Part shown: in pieces, positions 5,442 to 6,678 of the stretch
Position numbering within the stretch: position 1 is the first letter of the stretch
Layout of the letters: each line of letters starts with the position of its first letter
From: Candidatus Hermodarchaeota archaeon
GTDB taxonomy: Archaea > Asgardarchaeota > Hermodarchaeia > Hermodarchaeales > Hermodarchaeaceae
Assembly: GCA_016839995.1 (NCBI GenBank)
Contig: JAEOTD010000138.1
Location: 1 to 6,678 of the forward strand
Length of the DNA: 6,678 bases
Direction of reading: 5' to 3'
The notes under the pieces: model-generated
What the model was told of the DNA's origin: nothing
What the model saw: the letters and a program-made list of their open reading frames with translations, nothing else
The model's database searches: none
Made by a program: the position numbers and the translations under genes

Positions 5442-6260
5442 ATGGCTATTCACAGCTTCTATGTCATCGCGTGGGATTCGGGACAACCCCTCTACCATCG
5501 GACCTGGGTTGAAGTAACCGAGAATCCAACATTACTCTCTGGGTTGTTAGCCAGTGTGGAGCTCCTTGCCATCAAAATAACCTCACAGAACGTTGACATG
5601 GTGACCATGCGCAATTCTCGCTTTTTTTTCAAAGTGGACGAAGAAAACGGGCTCCTACTTGTCTTTATCACCGATATTATTGATGATCCAACCCGGTTTA
5701 GTGACTACTTGGATATGCTCCACAACCGGTTTCTCGAAAACTTTTCAGATATCACTTCACATGTCCCAGTCTATCAGCGTGATCCACGTAGGGCTCGTGT
5801 GTTTGACGAATTGGTGGATAGTCTCATTTCGCATTGGGAAACCGGCGAAGCAACTCTACGTGTAGCCAAGATTATGGATCTACTGGATGTGTTCACTCAA
5901 TTCTACAATATCACCTTGCAGAAAATCATCAGTGATCGGGCTCGTGAAATGCATTTCACGGATATCCAACGTATCCTCTCCACGCATTTGAAGGCGGATC
6001 CCGCACTGCGTCCAGTGACCTTAGATAAACATGGGGTTATTTCGTTTGATGAAGTGAATCCTGATCGAGTGAAAATCCTCGGGCTAGTAGATATTCTTAG
6101 CATAATTTTGAAGGAATTGGTTGCTATTGCAAGACGTTCTCGACGGCGACAGAGTTATGAAACCTTGTTCTTTGAACATTATGCTCCCTTAATCAAATCC
6201 GAACAAGAACGTATCGAAGAATATGAATTGCAGAAAAAACTGGTGATGGAACTCCTATGA
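5442..6260 (+). CDS. Longin/roadblock-like domain protein, putative small-GTPase partner
   Basis: A 272-residue, probably cytosolic protein. Residues 1-105 follow a longin-type alpha/beta pattern. Strands IHSFYVIAW (3-11) and QPLYHRTWV (15-23) are followed by a helix with PTLLSGLLASVELLAIKI (29-46). Strands VDMVTMR (51-57), SRFFFKVD (59-66) and LLLVFITD (71-78) come next, then a helix PTRFSDYLDMLHNRFLENF (83-101). Longin and roadblock folds bind small GTPases or membrane-traffic machinery (for example Mon1-Ccz1, adaptor subunits, MglB). The remaining ~165 residues are mostly helical and unrecognised, with a basic patch RRSRRRQ (231-237) and a charged C-terminal helix (~240-272). Its stop overlaps the GTPase start as ATGA, so translation is probably coupled and the two products likely work together. 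The start has only a weak GTGAT directly before the ATG. The fold call is from pattern reading, not a search; a role as GEF, GAP or membrane adaptor is inference. Confidence 0.72.
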   Translation: MAIHSFYVIAWDSGQPLYHRTWVEVTENPTLLSGLLASVELLAIKITSQNVDMVTMRNSRFFFKVDEENGLLLVFITDIIDDPTRFSDYLDMLHNRFLENFSDITSHVPVYQRDPRRARVFDELVDSLISHWETGEATLRVAKIMDLLDVFTQFYNITLQKIISDRAREMHFTDIQRILSTHLKADPALRPVTLDKHGVISFDEVNPDRVKILGLVDILSIILKELVAIARRSRRRQSYETLFFEHYAPLIKSEQERIEEYELQKKLVMELL

Positions 6261-6678
6261 CTGATCCCCCCTCTGAATACGTTTCTGACAAGCCTGCCTA
6301 TACTCATCGGGCAAAGATAGTGGTGGTTGGGGATGCCGCTGTAGGAAAAACCAGCCTGATCGTTCGCTATGTGAAGGGGGTATTCAATCCCAGTTACATC
6401 ATCACCTTGGGTGTGAACTTTTTCATCCAAGACATCAACATCGGAGAAAATACATTACGTTTACAAATTTGGGATACTGCAGGCCAAGAACGATTTGGTC
6501 CTGTTCGCCAGAAGTACTACAAAGGGGCCCGTGGTGCGGTTCTCGTCTTCGACTTAACTAACCCCGACAGCTTTGATCGGTTGGATTTCTGGATTAAGGA
6601 AGTAAAACAGGCGTGTGGCGATATCCCCATTGTCTTTGTAGGGAACAAAGCAGATCTACGGTCGGCTGTGACAACAGA
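6257..6678 (+). CDS. Rab-like small GTPase, 3' end outside the window
   Basis: A Ras-superfamily GTPase closest to the Rab branch by motif; 140 codons are visible. After an 18-residue N-terminal extension the G domain begins at AKIVVVGD. G1/P-loop is GDAAVGKT (25-32). The switch I threonine is T50 within TLGVNF, matching the Rab IGVDF signature. G3 is WDTAGQE (72-78), keeping the glutamine equivalent to Ras Q61. YYKGA (87-91) and LVFDLT (96-101) match further Rab signatures, and G4 is NKAD (130-133). All catalytic residues in view are intact, so an active GTP switch is expected. G5 and the C-terminus, where Rabs carry prenylated cysteines, lie outside the window, so membrane attachment cannot be judged. 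The ATG overlaps the stop of the longin-like gene by 4 bases, indicating one transcript and coupled translation. Rab-like GTPases are numerous in Asgard archaea and rare in other archaea. Confidence 0.95.
   Translation, partial: MTDPPSEYVSDKPAYTHRAKIVVVGDAAVGKTSLIVRYVKGVFNPSYIITLGVNFFIQDINIGENTLRLQIWDTAGQERFGPVRQKYYKGARGAVLVFDLTNPDSFDRLDFWIKEVKQACGDIPIVFVGNKADLRSAVTT

Noticed and set aside
5622..5629. T8 run in the longin-like gene as a slippage or frameshift site
   Set aside because: The frame reads RFFFK through a continuous fold pattern on both sides, so there is no sign of a frameshift; programmed slippage would be pure speculation.

Overview
The window most likely comes from an Asgard archaeon. 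The clearest sign is the right edge. A Rab-type small GTPase with intact G1, G3 and G4 motifs begins there, overlapping by 4 bases the gene for a protein whose first ~105 residues have the pattern of a longin/roadblock fold. Further support comes from a large secreted protein ending in a Pro-rich stalk, a PGF motif, one membrane helix and an Arg/Lys tail (the archaeal surface-anchor pattern), from HEAT-repeat and GNAT genes, and from archaeal TATA-like promoters. The exact Asgard lineage cannot be told from this window.

Layout, left to right. Bases 1-445 are an AT-rich stretch without a gene, holding two copies of a ~30-bp repeat and a TATA-like box. A small SnoaL/NTF2-like protein follows on + (446-868). 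It converges with the large surface-protein gene on - (1034-3622), which has a hairpin plus T-run terminator just past its stop. Upstream of it on - lie a short HEAT-repeat gene (3766-4170, GTG start set by a strong Shine-Dalgarno sequence) and a GNAT acetyltransferase gene (4379-5134). A ~307-bp divergent intergenic region separates these from the + strand pair: the longin-like protein (5442-6260) and the small GTPase (6257 to beyond the window).

Functional reading. The longin-like/GTPase pair is the most informative unit. ATGA overlap implies coupled translation, and longin/roadblock folds are known platforms and regulators for small GTPases, so the upstream protein is a good candidate for a dedicated regulator or membrane adaptor of this GTPase. 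The surface protein has three tandem jelly-roll, carbohydrate-binding-module-like units and two Ig-like domains on a wall-anchor stalk, suggesting glycan or cell-surface binding. The three minus-strand genes are each separated by 140-210 bp, so they look individually transcribed rather than a tight operon. The SnoaL-like gene has a bacterial-looking family profile and may be acquired. No tRNA, rRNA, insertion sequence or convincing CRISPR array was seen.
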